Part shown: piece after piece, positions 29,379-41,100 of the stretch
How positions within the stretch are numbered: the first letter of the stretch is position 1
Layout: every line of letters begins with the position of its first letter
Assembly (NCBI GenBank): GCA_024704765.1
Contig: JAKMXF010000088.1
Coordinates: 558,001-622,000, forward strand
Reading direction: 5' to 3'
Length of the DNA stretch: 64,000 nt
From: Oopsacas minuta
Taxonomy: Eukaryota > Porifera > Hexactinellida > Lyssacinosida > Leucopsacidae
Position numbers and translations under genes: made by a program
Notes under the pieces: model-generated
Told to the model about the DNA's origin: nothing
The model's input: only the letters and a program-made list of their open reading frames with translations
Database searches by the model: none

Positions 29379-31733
29379 ATGTGTGATTGCTGTACAACGA
29401 AGGAAAGGAAAGAGAATGTGGGGGAGAAGTTAAAATATGATCCGAAATTTACAGGGCCTGTGCGTTGGTCTAAACGGGTCCCAACCGACGTGTTGTGTAT
29501 CCTGTTGTTCTGTTTTTTCTGGGTAGGAATGATCGTCATTGCATTCTATTCGTTTGTAGAGGGCACTCCTAGCAGATTACTGCATCCAGTTGATTCTAGA
29601 GGGCGGTTATGCGGTGTAGACGCGGGGGTTGAGGACAAACCCCTTCTTTTCTTCTTTGACTTGACTAGCTGTGCTAATATCTATCGTACTGTTATAAACT
29701 CCGGAATTACGAATCTCTCCCTCGATACATCCAACTTATTCTCCTGTCCTACCCCCCAGGTTTGTGTGTCTTCTTGTCCCAATGAGACCATCACGGGTAT
29801 CACGAATAATCCAATTTGTGTCGACGAAGTGGATACGACACAATTTCAGGGGATAAGTCTAGAAGGATTAACCGATATTACGACGATCCCAGCCGCGGGG
29901 GATCTGTTACAAGAGATCGTTGCAGGACGTTGCGCGCCGTATTATGTACTTAGCACAAATATCGCTGATAGATGCATTCCAACCTTCGTTTCCGTGGAAA
30001 CGGCAACTGGCACATTCCTTGACTTCAACTCAACGGTTGATCAATACCAATTGAATTCTTCTATATCTATTCAGGATATACAGGACGGGACATTAGCTAT
30101 TGCACTGATAGTTAATTTCCGTCAGTTTCTGATTGATATTTACCGCGATTTGACTATCGTGTGGCCGTATTTGCTCGGAGGCCTCTTGCTATCTGCACTT
30201 GTCCCGTTCTTGTATATTGTCTTAATGCGTTGGCTAGCTTGGGTAATCGTTATAGCGGGTATAATATTTACATATCTTGTTCTAGCTGGAATCACCGGGT
30301 TTTCCTTTTACCAATTCTGGCGGTTCGAAACTAACGCGAATGATACGAATGTTGTGTCGAATGCGTTCAGTGCGGCCTTCCAACAGCTCTTACCCTGGTG
30401 GCGTTACCAACGGGAGACTTGGTTGGCTTTGGGGATAATTTTCGCGGTTGTTTTTCTAATTTTGACTCTCCTTCTAATCTTCCTAATCCCACGAATAATC
30501 CTAGCTATAAAGATTATCGTCCAAGCCTCACGTGCAGTTAGTAGCCTCTGGTCATCACTTTTCTATCCGTTCATAACCTGGATACTGCTTGGGGTGATAG
30601 CTATTTATTATATCGTAATTGCAGTGTTCCTCGTCACAGCAACAGAAAAACAATTTAGTATCGTAACGAATGATACAATCCCTGCTTTGTATAGAACATT
30701 CATAAATCAAGCAGGCAACAATTTTACATATGAGAATGGTTCTTTATGTGATATAGATCAGTTTACAGAGTTGAATGCGAATTCTATTACAAACGACACG
30801 CGACTGATTACATTCATAAACGATCAGAATCAAAATGTTACTGCCACGCTTAGCTGTACTTTCCTGCAATTCTTTACAAGTAATCTTTTAATATTCGCTC
30901 AGTTCTATCACCTATTTGGTCTCTTCTGGACAGCTAATTATATCGTAGCTCTTGGGGAGTGTGCATTGGCTGGGGGATTCGCTGTTTGGTACTGGTCACC
31001 TGTTGTCAAGGGGAACAGACGCACCCCTTGGTTCCCGGTGCAGAAATCCTCATTAGTAGCCTTCATTTATCATTCAGGGTCTCTCGCGTTCGGAGCGCTA
31101 ATAATCGCGATAATACAGCTGATCCGTGCAATACTAGCATACGCACAACGACAGTTAAAGAAACACAAAGAATTGAAAGTTATCCAGTACGTGCTATGTG
31201 CGCTTGGATGTCTGTTCTTCATCTTAGAGAAAATACTGCGATATGTGAATAGAATGGCTTATATAGAGATTGCCATATATGGTTATGGGTTCTGCAGAGG
31301 AGCTTATCATGCTGTAACACTTCTACTTAGAAATGTGGTCCGTGCGGCTGTGAAGGATCGTGTAGCACACTTTATCTTGTTTTTAGGGAAACTGGCCTGT
31401 GTGGGGTTAGTCGCGGTTGTAAGCTATCTATTCTTCGGTGAATATAACGAAACATTGGGTGCTAGTCTCTGGGGAAGACCATTGAACTTCTACCTTGTCC
31501 CGATTATTATTCTAGTATTCGCAACATATCTAATCGCATCAGGATTTTTGGATACTTACGGGATGGCAATCGATACTCTGTTTATTTGTGTATTAGAAGA
31601 TATGGAAAGGAACGACGGATCGGCTGGAAAAGAATATCGGTTCGATTCTAAACTCAAAAACGCGTATGTTGAGGAAGGCAAGGAAAAAGGAGAACTGGAA
31701 GAACCAAGCGAAGAAAAGAAGAAAAAGAAATGA
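29379..31733 (+). CDS. SLC44A: Choline transporter-like protein (CTL, SLC44 family)
   Basis: An intronless 784-residue polytopic membrane protein starting at ATG 29379 (MCDCCTTKERK). CTLs move choline across plasma and mitochondrial membranes. The N-terminal signature KYDPKFTGPVRW with DVLCILLF and the first membrane span, the large cysteine-containing extracellular loop with N-glycosylation sites (GRLCGVDAG, SCPNETI), about nine further hydrophobic segments, and the family's C-terminal block FICVLEDMERNDGS are all present. It is longer than vertebrate CTL1-5 (about 650-720), mostly by a charged tail ending EEPSEEKKKKK. Absence of introns contrasts with its heavily interrupted neighbours but matches several other single-exon genes here. 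The paralogue within SLC44 cannot be assigned by eye. Confidence 0.94.
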   Translation: MCDCCTTKERKENVGEKLKYDPKFTGPVRWSKRVPTDVLCILLFCFFWVGMIVIAFYSFVEGTPSRLLHPVDSRGRLCGVDAGVEDKPLLFFFDLTSCANIYRTVINSGITNLSLDTSNLFSCPTPQVCVSSCPNETITGITNNPICVDEVDTTQFQGISLEGLTDITTIPAAGDLLQEIVAGRCAPYYVLSTNIADRCIPTFVSVETATGTFLDFNSTVDQYQLNSSISIQDIQDGTLAIALIVNFRQFLIDIYRDLTIVWPYLLGGLLLSALVPFLYIVLMRWLAWVIVIAGIIFTYLVLAGITGFSFYQFWRFETNANDTNVVSNAFSAAFQQLLPWWRYQRETWLALGIIFAVVFLILTLLLIFLIPRIILAIKIIVQASRAVSSLWSSLFYPFITWILLGVIAIYYIVIAVFLVTATEKQFSIVTNDTIPALYRTFINQAGNNFTYENGSLCDIDQFTELNANSITNDTRLITFINDQNQNVTATLSCTFLQFFTSNLLIFAQFYHLFGLFWTANYIVALGECALAGGFAVWYWSPVVKGNRRTPWFPVQKSSLVAFIYHSGSLAFGALIIAIIQLIRAILAYAQRQLKKHKELKVIQYVLCALGCLFFILEKILRYVNRMAYIEIAIYGYGFCRGAYHAVTLLLRNVVRAAVKDRVAHFILFLGKLACVGLVAVVSYLFFGEYNETLGASLWGRPLNFYLVPIIILVFATYLIASGFLDTYGMAIDTLFICVLEDMERNDGSAGKEYRFDSKLKNAYVEEGKEKGELEEPSEEKKKKK

Positions 31734-31867
31734 TACGATTAGCTATTTGACTTTGTGATTTATCGTATTCGTTTACATCACGTACGTATAAGCTATATCC
31801 TGTTTGTTTGTATATTATTCAAGTTCGTTGATGTTTACATTTACAACTTTAAAGTGCTAAATAGCGT

Positions 31868-31953
31868 CTTATAACTTCCACAAATGGGGTGACAGGGACG
31901 CCGAAAATGCTACCCCGATTCTGCAAAATTCCCTGTTTGTGGGGCTACACTGT
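31868..31953. repeat. MITE family C between CTL and HERC1
   Basis: TTCCACAAATGGGGTGACAG, then GGGACGCCGAAAATGCTACC and TTTGTGGGGCTACACTG. Lies in the 367-base gap between two convergent genes. Confidence 0.7.
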
Positions 31954-32100
31954 ATTCGTAAGCCAGTTTCTTACTTCCTAGTATCAAAGATACTATTGAA
32001 TAATTTTAATAAACAAATATCATTTGTACTATATCATATAATCTCTAATAAGAAAGTAAATACACACACCTTCATAAACAACAAACAAACAAACAAACAA

Positions 32101-35100
32101 TTAATATTCATCATCAGAAGTAGAAGCTCCTCCTTCAGTATTTCGGGGTAGCATGTAACTATCTGTATCAATTGACCTACAGTTGTTGATAGCGTAACGT
32201 AGTCTAGCAGCTAGTATCTCCTGTGAAGTGTAATTGGGGAGTTTTAGATGGAAGAAACATGTTTGAGCTGTTGGAAGAGCGTTTTTGTTCTAAAAATCAA
32301 ATGAAAGGAGATTATACAAGAATGTGTATGGTATTTAAGCTTTGAACTCATTGGACTGGTAACAACAACAAACAAAAATATGAAACCGACTCCTTTACAA
32401 ATATTCAATATATTAAAATGTTCCAAAGATGTTCCAGATATATTGATAATATTTGGGAAGCCAGGTCCCTCTAGGCGGCTTTGGACTGAGGAGACTAGAA
32501 AACCCTGTCAAGACGCTAGGTTAATAAATATCTGAGATAGACAATTTATCAGATATCATAATATTTGAATTATAATTCTGCTACAACAAATTGGAACTAT
32601 CACTTTTCCGTTCATAAGAAAGAATTCAAACTTTATTAGTTCAAAATGATGATGTATGATAAATTAAAGGGTGTTGTTTGTTGTTGTTGTTGTTGTTTAC
32701 AGGATATTAAAACCACAAACTATTACTTTACAAAGATACAACACTCAAAGATTCGAGTATAAAACACAAAGGAGTATTTATTATTTGTTTGTAATGGAAT
32801 TTCTTAGAATATATTTGATCGGTGATAAAGCTGTTGGAAAATCAGCATTGGCTGTTAGGTATTTGACGAAGAGATTCATAGCAGACTGCAGTAAGGACAC
32901 AGGTTAGTTTTGTACTTTTATATGTACCGGGCCTATCCCTCACCTTGATTGTCCACAGGGTGTCAAGTGCGACCGTCCAAGAGTTAGGAAAACAAAGGGG
33001 TTATCTAGGTCAGCGGTTCCAACCTGGAGTCCATGTAATCCTTATTGGTACACAGACGACATCTGGGGGTCCACATGATCTCAAAATTTGTATTGCAGTC
33101 TATGGGAGGGGGTCCACGGGTGGACAAGGTTAGGAACCACTGGTCTAGGTGTTTGGTTGGTACCTAATATGCCAGTTCAGCAGCCATGAAGGACACAAAG
33201 TCCCGACCGTGAGGCTCAAATTGTACAGGATCAATTTGTTACCGACCAAATAATGCAGAACCAAAATATTCCTCGAAACGTGATTATTAGCATAGAATTA
33301 ACCCCAGAAAGAATATTAATATTGATTGTATCATAGTTGAGTATGAGGTAGAAGGTAAGCTGAGTAATGGCAGACACATACACCTAAAGATATTTGATAT
33401 AGCTAGTCAAGACTTGGATTCTGTAAGTTTTTTCCTCTACAGTCAACTAATATATCAAATACGGATATATCGAAGTCTGTAATTGTACAAATATGGTCCC
33501 AAACCGCCAAAGTAACCTAAATATATACCGAATTATTTCGGTCCCGTTGAGCTTCGATATAACGGGAGGACTGTAATGTCTGAAATAAAATCCGGGAAAT
33601 CAATGAAAGGCGTTGGTACGTTTGATATTATTTTCCATGACAACGACTGAATACAAATGGTATTTGAATTAATATCTACAGATGTCAATTGATACAGTAT
33701 TCCCTGGGACTACAATATTCGTGCTGGCTTTCTCTATAGCAGAACGTATAACATTCTATCACATACGTCACCTACTCAAAGTTACAAATAATGCCAGAAT
33801 AGCTGTTGGAGCAAAACTAGCTATATTTGGGTGTAAACTGGACCTGGAATATATTCGTGAAGTTAACAGAACTACCGGAGAAATGTTAGCGAGGAATGTA
33901 GGAGGAAGCTATAGCGAGTGTTCTGCCAAAACTGGAGAAGGTGCTTTCATCGCGTTTGATAGGTAAAACGGGCGGTTAAATGTTGTTCCCCCTTCTCCCA
34001 GTTCGGATGTGACACCTTTCTATAACCTCACCCCCCTAGGGCGTGTTCAGAGGTCAAATGGTGTATGAATCCCTCCTTATACCGAGGGAAAATTTTCAAT
34101 TTTTACTACAAAATTTAAACCTCATTTCTAGGTTAATTCAAGAATTCGTGTTAGACAAGAAAACAGTATCTCCATTCAGGTCACCTTGCATAGATACAGG
34201 AGGAGGCGTTAGGAATGCTGTTAAACGAGCTAAAGATTGGATTAAGAAACGATCTGAACACAATACAATTATATAAATACATTTTGAGCTCAGTCATGCA
34301 ATCATTTCTTATTTCTTTCTATTCCAGATACAGTCATCAACTCTCGTTATCTCAAAACACAAATGACGTGACACCGATAATTACTTCGAAATAATGGGAG
34401 TTAATTGTATTTTACTACCGTTTAACCTCGAATCTTTCCTCCCTCACTTATCAACCTTTAACCAATCCCTGTATTTATTCCTTGCTAAACCTTTCAAATA
34501 TTTTCTTGAATTTTGCTCCTATTAAACCCGAAAATATCTAGAAAACAAATATACCTTCATAGTTTTAATGACCAATAGTCTCTGGGTAACATCTTGTACA
34601 CGTGACGGGAGTCTACTCCTCCCTGACGTGAATCTCAAAAATAGAATTTTTTCATCATTCGTAAAGTTCTCCAGAGTATCCCATAGCCACTTAACTAACA
34701 TATCGTTAGCACTACAATCTCTGTATTTGGCTACACGTTTGAGTATCTGTATATCAAGTTCTCGTTCGCCGCATACGGAGGTTTCTAATGAAGCTCCTGT
34801 CGTGAGTGACAATAAGGGGACAGGTATTACTAAACTCATACCTTCTCTCACTGCTAATGCCTAAATAATACAATATTCACAAAGTGTCAAAATATTCACA
34901 TTATAATAACATATAGGAGCTGTAGTACTGTGCTATAAATAAAATTACACAAAGAAACCGCCACATACAGAGAAACAGTGTCCATATACTCTGTTGACGG
35001 AGACTATACTATCCTTAATATACCTGTCTATCCAGTTCGTGTAATCTGAATTGAATAGCTTTCTCTACATACTCCTTACGGTTAGAATATGTCAATGGAA

Positions 35101-38100
35101 TGTTAGATCCCCCGGTTACCACAGGGGCAAGTTGTCCCGCCATGTTATAAGCCTCATAAGATGAGATAGGGATCATCTAAAGTGAGAAACAGTAGGATAG
35201 GATCACCGGGTAATCGGGTCACTTGCCCAGAAACAGAACCATACAAATAGTGTTAAATATTAGTTAATCAGGTTAAAGTGTATTGAAATTATACGTACAA
35301 TCAACTCCCGTTACATCGATCACGGATATCTCGAATTACCCGCTTATATCTAAGTGTGAAATTGTACAAATATGGTCACATACCATCGAAGTAACATATA
35401 TGCCATGAGCTTCGATATAAACAGGAGTTAACTGTATTTGAGTGAATGAATAATTCAAACATATTTTACCTCTGAAAAAGTACTAGGAGTTATATCCTCA
35501 CTTAATTTCCAAATTCCTCTCATAGCCTGCATAAATGCAGAATCTACCTCTTCCAAATCATCCATGGTTATTTCTATACCAGCTATTAGTTTCCATACCA
35601 TAGGAGAAATGTGTAGTGATAGAGGCTTTGTAGTTCTGATAGCTACTCCAAACATTACGCCCATAAATCTATAGTAATCCATGTCTGTCTTGCTAGAGCA
35701 ACCTGGATTCAGTACGAACCTATAAAGGAATGTGCATAGCATTCTATGAAATGTGTTGCTAGGGTAGAAAGATTTGCTATAAATGTGTCGACCTATCAGA
35801 TTTGAGGGTTAACTAGTATCAGTATTCGAAAAATCGCGATATTTCTCGATATCAGAGCAGTATGTATATATTCCTAACACCTATATGAGAATGTAAAACG
35901 ATTGGTTAACGAGACTAAAATATTATTAACTGTCTGCAAAATATGATTATTTGTATATGAATAAATTGCAAAATATTCGCACGTACAGTGCAGTATAATA
36001 TATGACAAATTCTTGTTGGAATCAGCTGAATATTAATATTATAAAATCGAATTAGAATGGAGGATAACTTCGTTAATAGGAGCACTTTAAATAAGAATCT
36101 CCTGAAGTGACGAACGAATATTTACACAAAATCAGATCCCATAATGGTTATTCAATTGGTATTACTCCCTTTAATACGAACAAAATTGACTATCGGTTAG
36201 TGTTCGTATTAACGAAGTTCCTCTGTATATTGTTCAATTCAGACCTTAAGAAATAGTACAACTATTAAAATGTCCAGCAGATACTTCCACAAATTATGTT
36301 TCTTCTAATATATTCTACAAACAATCTCGCGTAATACCAAATGAGTGATTCCATAAGACAATTGTTAAGGTGAATATTCATCTTATTTAATGCTATAGAT
36401 CGATTAGCGAATCCTGGATGATATCTCCAACTTCAGAAATCCATTAAAGGAATATTTCTATTACCAATACTGAGGTTTTTAATTAAGATAGTAATTGATA
36501 TTCGTTTGCTCTTTGTCTGCATTCTAGTTTGCATAAACTTACATATCTGTTTTCCCCTCAAATAATAAATAAATAAATATAATGGCTACAGAGAGCATAT
36601 TAAACAATTTTCAGTATTTCTGGAAATCCCAACCTTCCCAAACTGGGGTCAATTGAACCTTTGGTGGTCCACGGACGACAGCAGAGGATTCACGGGACAG
36701 AATATGTTAAAATTCGTACAGTGGGTATCGCTTATGAGAACTATCCCCTGGAAACGGTTAGGAACAATAACTAAGATCTCATTGAAGTCTTACCTATCAG
36801 TGTTATACCCGCATTTATTCCTAGCATTGGGAGTAGGCAATAAGAATGGGAGAGTACCATCTTCTAATTCAATACACATGAGAGCTATTGTCTCGTCGAA
36901 CACTCCACCAGCGTCATCTGCTCCTTCTCCAATTAGAGTTACCTATTAAACGCGATAAATGAATACAGTAAATACTCGTGAGGTTTTGATGGTAATTTCA
37001 GGACGAAGAGTTTATGCTAACACCTCCTAGATTGAAGTCTAGCGCCGCAATACGTCTATGCCCGCAAGATAATGATTTACTCGATATTTTCAGGACAGGA
37101 ATTACACTAGCCATGTGTTTAGCATAACAATTCGTAATTTGGCAATATTGCTCTCTGCTTGCATGATTATATTACATTGATAAGAGGAGGTGATTATTAG
37201 TCATATGGTGGATTAAAACACACATAAGTACACGTGGCTATAAATAAATGAATAAATATCTAATTATAGCTTTTGGTAATGACAAAATAATTGCAACGTT
37301 CTCACGAAAATATCTGTATGACTTGATCACGATTATGCAATAACAAGTGTTTTCAATAAACAAACTTGTTTACGCATAACAGCTGTATAGTGCGTATCTC
37401 ATAGTAATTTCGGATTTATGTGGGTTATTTAGTTCTTGTTTAAGGTTTATAAACCTTACATCAGCGGTTCCCAACTTTGTCCTCCTGTTGACACCCTCCC
37501 ATAGACTGCAATACAAAATTTGAGAACCTGTGTGGACGACAGGTTGGGAAGCGCTACCCTACATTTTCAATTGAAAACTATTCAATAAAAAGGCAAATTT
37601 GGTGTTGTAATTATTAGGAATTAATCTGGATAAAGTTTAACAACCATAATGCCATTAGGTATGCATTAATACAGATTCGCAGCCTGATAGTAGACAACGG
37701 ATGTTACTATGAAGTGAGGAATGTGCTATTCAATGTGGTTAACTGGTTTCGGTGAATTCTTATTTTCTAATCTCTTCAAGATTTCGCCGAAACCATTTTG
37801 AGTATTTTAAGATCTCTCAAATATTTTATTCCGAATTGGTTGCTATGTTTTTAGGCGCCTAAATATCATAACTTTTGCGGATAGACAATTGGCATTAGTG
37901 TATGATAAAATTAATATCACTTGCGAACCTCAGAAATCATTGATAGAATATTCTAGAATGTTGATGAATTGCTGGAAATTTCAAAGTTGAAGCACAAAGC
38001 AAACTGGGGTATATGGACTCCTCGGTGGTTCACGGACGACAGCAGGGATCCACAGAATCTCATGCAGTCTATGGGGGGGGGGGGCCGAAGGGTGCAAAAG

Positions 38101-41100
38101 GTTGGGAACCGCTGAGATAAACAAATGAGTATAAATGAATATTTATTGAATTCAGATTAAAACTGGCCTAATTAATTACTGATATTAATAATATTGCGTA
38201 ATTATAATTGCCACATCAAATTACAAATTAACCCAGAGTTGTATATTGTTAATTTGAAATATGAATAATCACATGTTTTGTCTGTTAAAGTGTGTCGATA
38301 TGTGTCCAATGGTCAGGACACATATCAGCAAAATTTTCCTTGCAATTAGAGGAACTACATGTCTCTGATAATATGGAAATAGACCGCTGATAGGGACGAA
38401 TATATCTGAAGTATACTACAAACTCATATAGTATAGTCCAGTTTCAAATAACTCACATTCTCCAATTATCCATCAGGAACTTCTGCAAACTGATGGATAA
38501 TTCGGAGCACAAACTATTCTGTACTATTATCGAAGCTCAAGGGACCGCAATGATTATTCGATATAACTGGAGTTGATTGTAGTTAGTATAAGACATGGCC
38601 TGAGGCGAGACAGCCCCTACATGCAAAACTGTCTATCCCCAGAGTTTCAAGGAATTCCTTGTATCATCTAAGGTCCCAATGAATAATATTGAGAAGCAAT
38701 TTATTAATGATTAAAAATGTAGATACTACAATAATAAGTGAATTAGACTATAATGTATATCAAGTGAGCATAAAGAAATATAAAAACAGAAACAAAATAA
38801 GTGCTTTGCAGAGCAGACAGTACAATAACAAACATAGAAAATAAGATATTATAAGGATATACCTAAAATTAAGCGTACTAGTTAGCTAAATTATACATCT
38901 CAAATATAACAATAAAAATCAAGTTCTAAAATGTGTGTAGAGACATGATACAATAGCTAGAATCATCGAAATGTACAGGTAGAGCGAGGCACTACAAATC
39001 GCATTGAGCTAGAGAGGATTTCGTGTTACGAGTTAGTGGCTTATGGTGGCGATAGCCCTGGACAGCGTGTTGCCACTCCCAACAAAGTCTACAGTAGTAT
39101 TTGAAGCAATTGACGTCACGACAGAAGAATGGACCCATTACTCGACAGCAAGAGTTACAGAAAGTATCCTCGAGGTATGGATCGACCTGCACGCGCTTCG
39201 TGAATTTTCCAGTCTTGATTTCTACGTAGCCAGCTTGTACCGCCTTCATGTAATTCTTTGTAGAAACGAAAGTAACGCGACCAGATCCAATCGGGTACTT
39301 ATGTCTGTCCGTATCGATACCAGCATAGACTACACCCCCGAATAAATCGTCCATGACTGATGCTAGCGCGTCGGCGGTCAAAAGCCCGTGAAGACCGCCT
39401 ACAAATATGGTGGTGTTGAACTCGAGACGTGGAGCAGAGCGGTGTACACAGTTGGAGTCAGTTTGCACCCAAGGGATCACTTGAACCTCTTTGTTACGCA
39501 TGCGGCGGCTAGACACTTTGAAATAGAACTCTCCACTATCTGGGCCCTCAGACGTGCAAAGCTGGAGTAGCAGACGAACAGATTTTTCGTGTTCGAATAT
39601 GAGATAGACGTAGCCCTTTGGTGGGTGGCGATGATGCTTTGTTTCCTTCCCCGGCCATTCCACACACAGAGGTCCGAATTGCTTGAAGGTACTGAGCAGA
39701 GCTTCTTCAGTTATGTCCCATGGCACACCACCGAGGAATACCTTAGAAGAGTAGACAGGGTTCCTGTAACGACGAGAGGGTAGCACTCCTGACCAGGTGC
39801 AAACGATTGGATAGTGACTGTCGTCTTTCCGGTCGTATTGACAGGGACGGTGAGAGAGAGCAGACTCTTGGTCTGGAACGGATGAGAGAACGGATTGAGG
39901 CGTAGGAGGGTTTAGTTTCCAGACTTTCTCAAAACTGCTGTGGATGGAGCTGGAGAAAATTAAGCCAGGGGGGCTACCAGATACGTTAGGAACGAGGGAT
40001 TTTCCCCAGGGAGCGCACGTGTCAAATGAGGACATGAATGAACCAGAACTGCTTGAGCCCGAGCTTGCCAGGTCAGTGAGAGAATCAGAGAGCTGTGTGG
40101 AGGACGAGTTGCTACTACTATCACTGTCATGATCGAATTCGGGACTGGAAGTTATTTCAGGGAATTTCCTCGGATTTCCTGTCGGACTGGGATAGTTGTC
40201 CTCAATATTTAGACATTTTAGGAGAGAAGCAAACTCTTCTTCAGGGTGAGATTTAGGCGTGTACTTCTCGGCTTGTGGGGAGAGACACGAAGCGAGATGG
40301 GGGGGAGAATACGATTTTGTTGCAAGTGAATTCATGTCAAAACGTTGCATTGGAAAGAATCAAAGTTATGAAAATAAGTTGAATTCAAAAGAAATCTGAA
40401 AATTAAGAATCAATTGACCTTTTATAGAAATGTGAGTGCTGGAGATAAGATGCGAGTATTTATAGAAAATATGGAAATGTGAAAACAAAAAAATGCAAAT
40501 TGAAAACCAATTCTTATTCATAATACAGCGAAAGTTCCTTTTATACTTTTCAAGCAATCCAGCGCTCGATTCTACAAACCGCGCGTCTAATTGACCAATA
40601 GGAATGTACGGAAGAATGACCGAATGAATAATTGCGAAACCAAAATTCGTGTGTGGTTTTAAGTGAATTCCATTAGAACCGTTTTTGGTTAATGGAACTG
40701 GAATTAATTTGCGGAAACTAATCATATAAATGTGACACAATGGAATGTATTAAAAAAATGCTTTGTTAAATAACCGCAGAATATTAGCGATGAGAATGCA
40801 TTAAAGTATATTACAATAGGAATTTGATATGTGTCTAGCTATTGTTAAGCAAATTATAACAAATGAGTTAATTTGGTATTGATAATACTAACCATGTTAT
40901 TATTTGCTCGTAAATAAAATATTATTGGAGCGAATTGACACCAAATATTACGGCATATTTTGAGAGAGGGGGCTTGAACCTCCTGGATTGGTTACAGCCC
41001 AATATATAGCTACCCTCAATAAAGCATAAGCCCCTGTTTGTTGTTATTACTTTCAAACTGCCAAATATATCGTTATTATGATGCGAAAGTATAGAATAAA

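Larger units (their letters stand above)
36943..38991. other. Part of HERC1 intron 36: repeats, no gene seen
   Basis: AT-rich intron sequence with hAT-like elements at 37462-37556 and 37998-38114 and a family A fragment at about 38520-38578. No coding signal. Confidence 0.6.
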
